Source: DASRAA01 sp036512955
GTDB lineage: Bacteria; Acidobacteriota; Terriglobia; Terriglobales; Acidobacteriaceae
Length of the DNA stretch: 13,880 nt
Direction: 5' to 3'
Assembly: GCA_036512955.1 (NCBI GenBank)
Contig: DATBZX010000187.1
Coordinates: forward strand, 1-13,880
The notes below the pieces were generated by a model. That model saw only the letters and a program-made list of their open reading frames with translations. It searched no databases and was not told the origin of the DNA. Numbering within the stretch: the stretch's first letter is position 1; the number at the start of each line of letters is the position of its first letter. Of this stretch, positions 13,585 through 13,880 are shown piece after piece. Made by a program: the position numbers and the translations under genes.

Positions 13585-13880
13585 ATGCAGTCGAATTCTC
13601 TGCCCCGTGAACAAACCGTTGGTCTCGGGCTTCGTTCGGGTGAGCGTCGCAAGCATCCGCGCTTTGACATGCACTTTTCCGTATTTCTGCGGGGGCTCGG
13701 TGAACCTTGGACGGTAAGCGAAACTGCTGATGTGAGCACCAAGGGAGCGTTTTTTGTCACAGATCGCCCGTTCCTGCTTAACACTCCCATGGAGTACGTG
13801 TTGACCTTCCCGCCCGATCTGACTAAAGCTCCGGAACCCCTCCGTGTGCGGTTTTTCGCCATGGTGCTACGCTGCGAGCG
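13585..13880 (+). CDS. PilZ-domain protein, 3' end outside window
   Basis: The frame is open from ATG 13585 to the right edge, 98 codons visible. After a short N-terminal tail the PilZ signatures appear: GERRKHPRF (RxxxR region, about residues 20-28) and ADVSTKGAFF (DxSxxG, about 49-58), followed by strands such as MEYVLTF and RVRFFAMVLRCE. Those residues predict c-di-GMP binding; any second domain would be beyond the edge. AAGG (13575-13578) is a possible ribosome binding site six bases before the ATG. A -24/-12 element and an enhancer-like motif lie directly upstream, suggesting control by the adjacent response regulator, whose gene ends 179 bases away. It is a distant paralogue of the 123-residue PilZ protein at 10355-10726, not a close copy. 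Confidence 0.83.
   Translation, partial: MQSNSLPREQTVGLGLRSGERRKHPRFDMHFSVFLRGLGEPWTVSETADVSTKGAFFVTDRPFLLNTPMEYVLTFPPDLTKAPEPLRVRFFAMVLRCE

Noticed and set aside
1..13880. CRISPR array, tRNA/rRNA, insertion sequence, phage or toxin-antitoxin genes
   Set aside because: I looked for regular repeats, cloverleaf-like sequences, transposase motifs and small gene pairs and saw none; apart from the restriction gene there is no sign of a mobile element.

Overview
This 13.9 kb window looks like chromosomal DNA of a moderately GC-rich Gram-negative bacterium. Acidobacteriota (Terriglobia/Koribacter-like) is my best guess, from the style of the exopolysaccharide (EPS) proteins and the many sigma-54 activators. 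That placement is an inference from protein flavour; no marker gene is present.

Layout. (1) Bases 1-1764: the 3' part of a type I restriction endonuclease R subunit (hsdR), cut by the left edge, with an unusual triple Cys-rich repeat. (2) 1765-2076: a convergent, apparently non-coding gap with small dyads. (3) 10121 down to 2077, minus strand: seven tightly packed genes. In transcription order they are a receiver-less sigma-54 activator, a Wza-type export protein, an outer-membrane beta-barrel, a Wzz-type chain-length protein, an XrtA/PEP-CTERM-type AAA ATPase, a BY-type tyrosine kinase and a membrane phosphoglycosyl transferase. Apart from 30 bp after the regulator, the junctions are 10 bp or less or are ATGA overlaps, so one operon is likely. 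(4) 10726-10355, minus: a small PilZ protein. (5) 11139-13405, plus: a soluble histidine kinase translationally coupled to a receiver-AAA-Fis (NtrC-type) response regulator. (6) 13585 to the right edge: a second PilZ protein, truncated by the window.

How it fits together. The seven-gene block supplies initiation (phosphoglycosyl transferase), chain-length control and phosphorelay (Wzz plus tyrosine kinase) and outer-membrane export (Wza plus barrel) for a surface polysaccharide. No exosortase, flippase, polymerase or further glycosyltransferase is visible, so these must lie elsewhere. Control appears to pass through sigma-54. The two activators have near-identical DNA-recognition helices. I find two good -24/-12 promoters, one before the EPS operon and one before the right-hand PilZ gene. 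Each has a nearly identical 19-20 bp dyad-like motif at a similar upstream distance (35-38 bp from the -24 element). I read this as a small regulon linking a two-component system and an autoregulated activator to EPS production and c-di-GMP effectors. The shared motif is the most novel signal in the window; its function is inferred, not shown.
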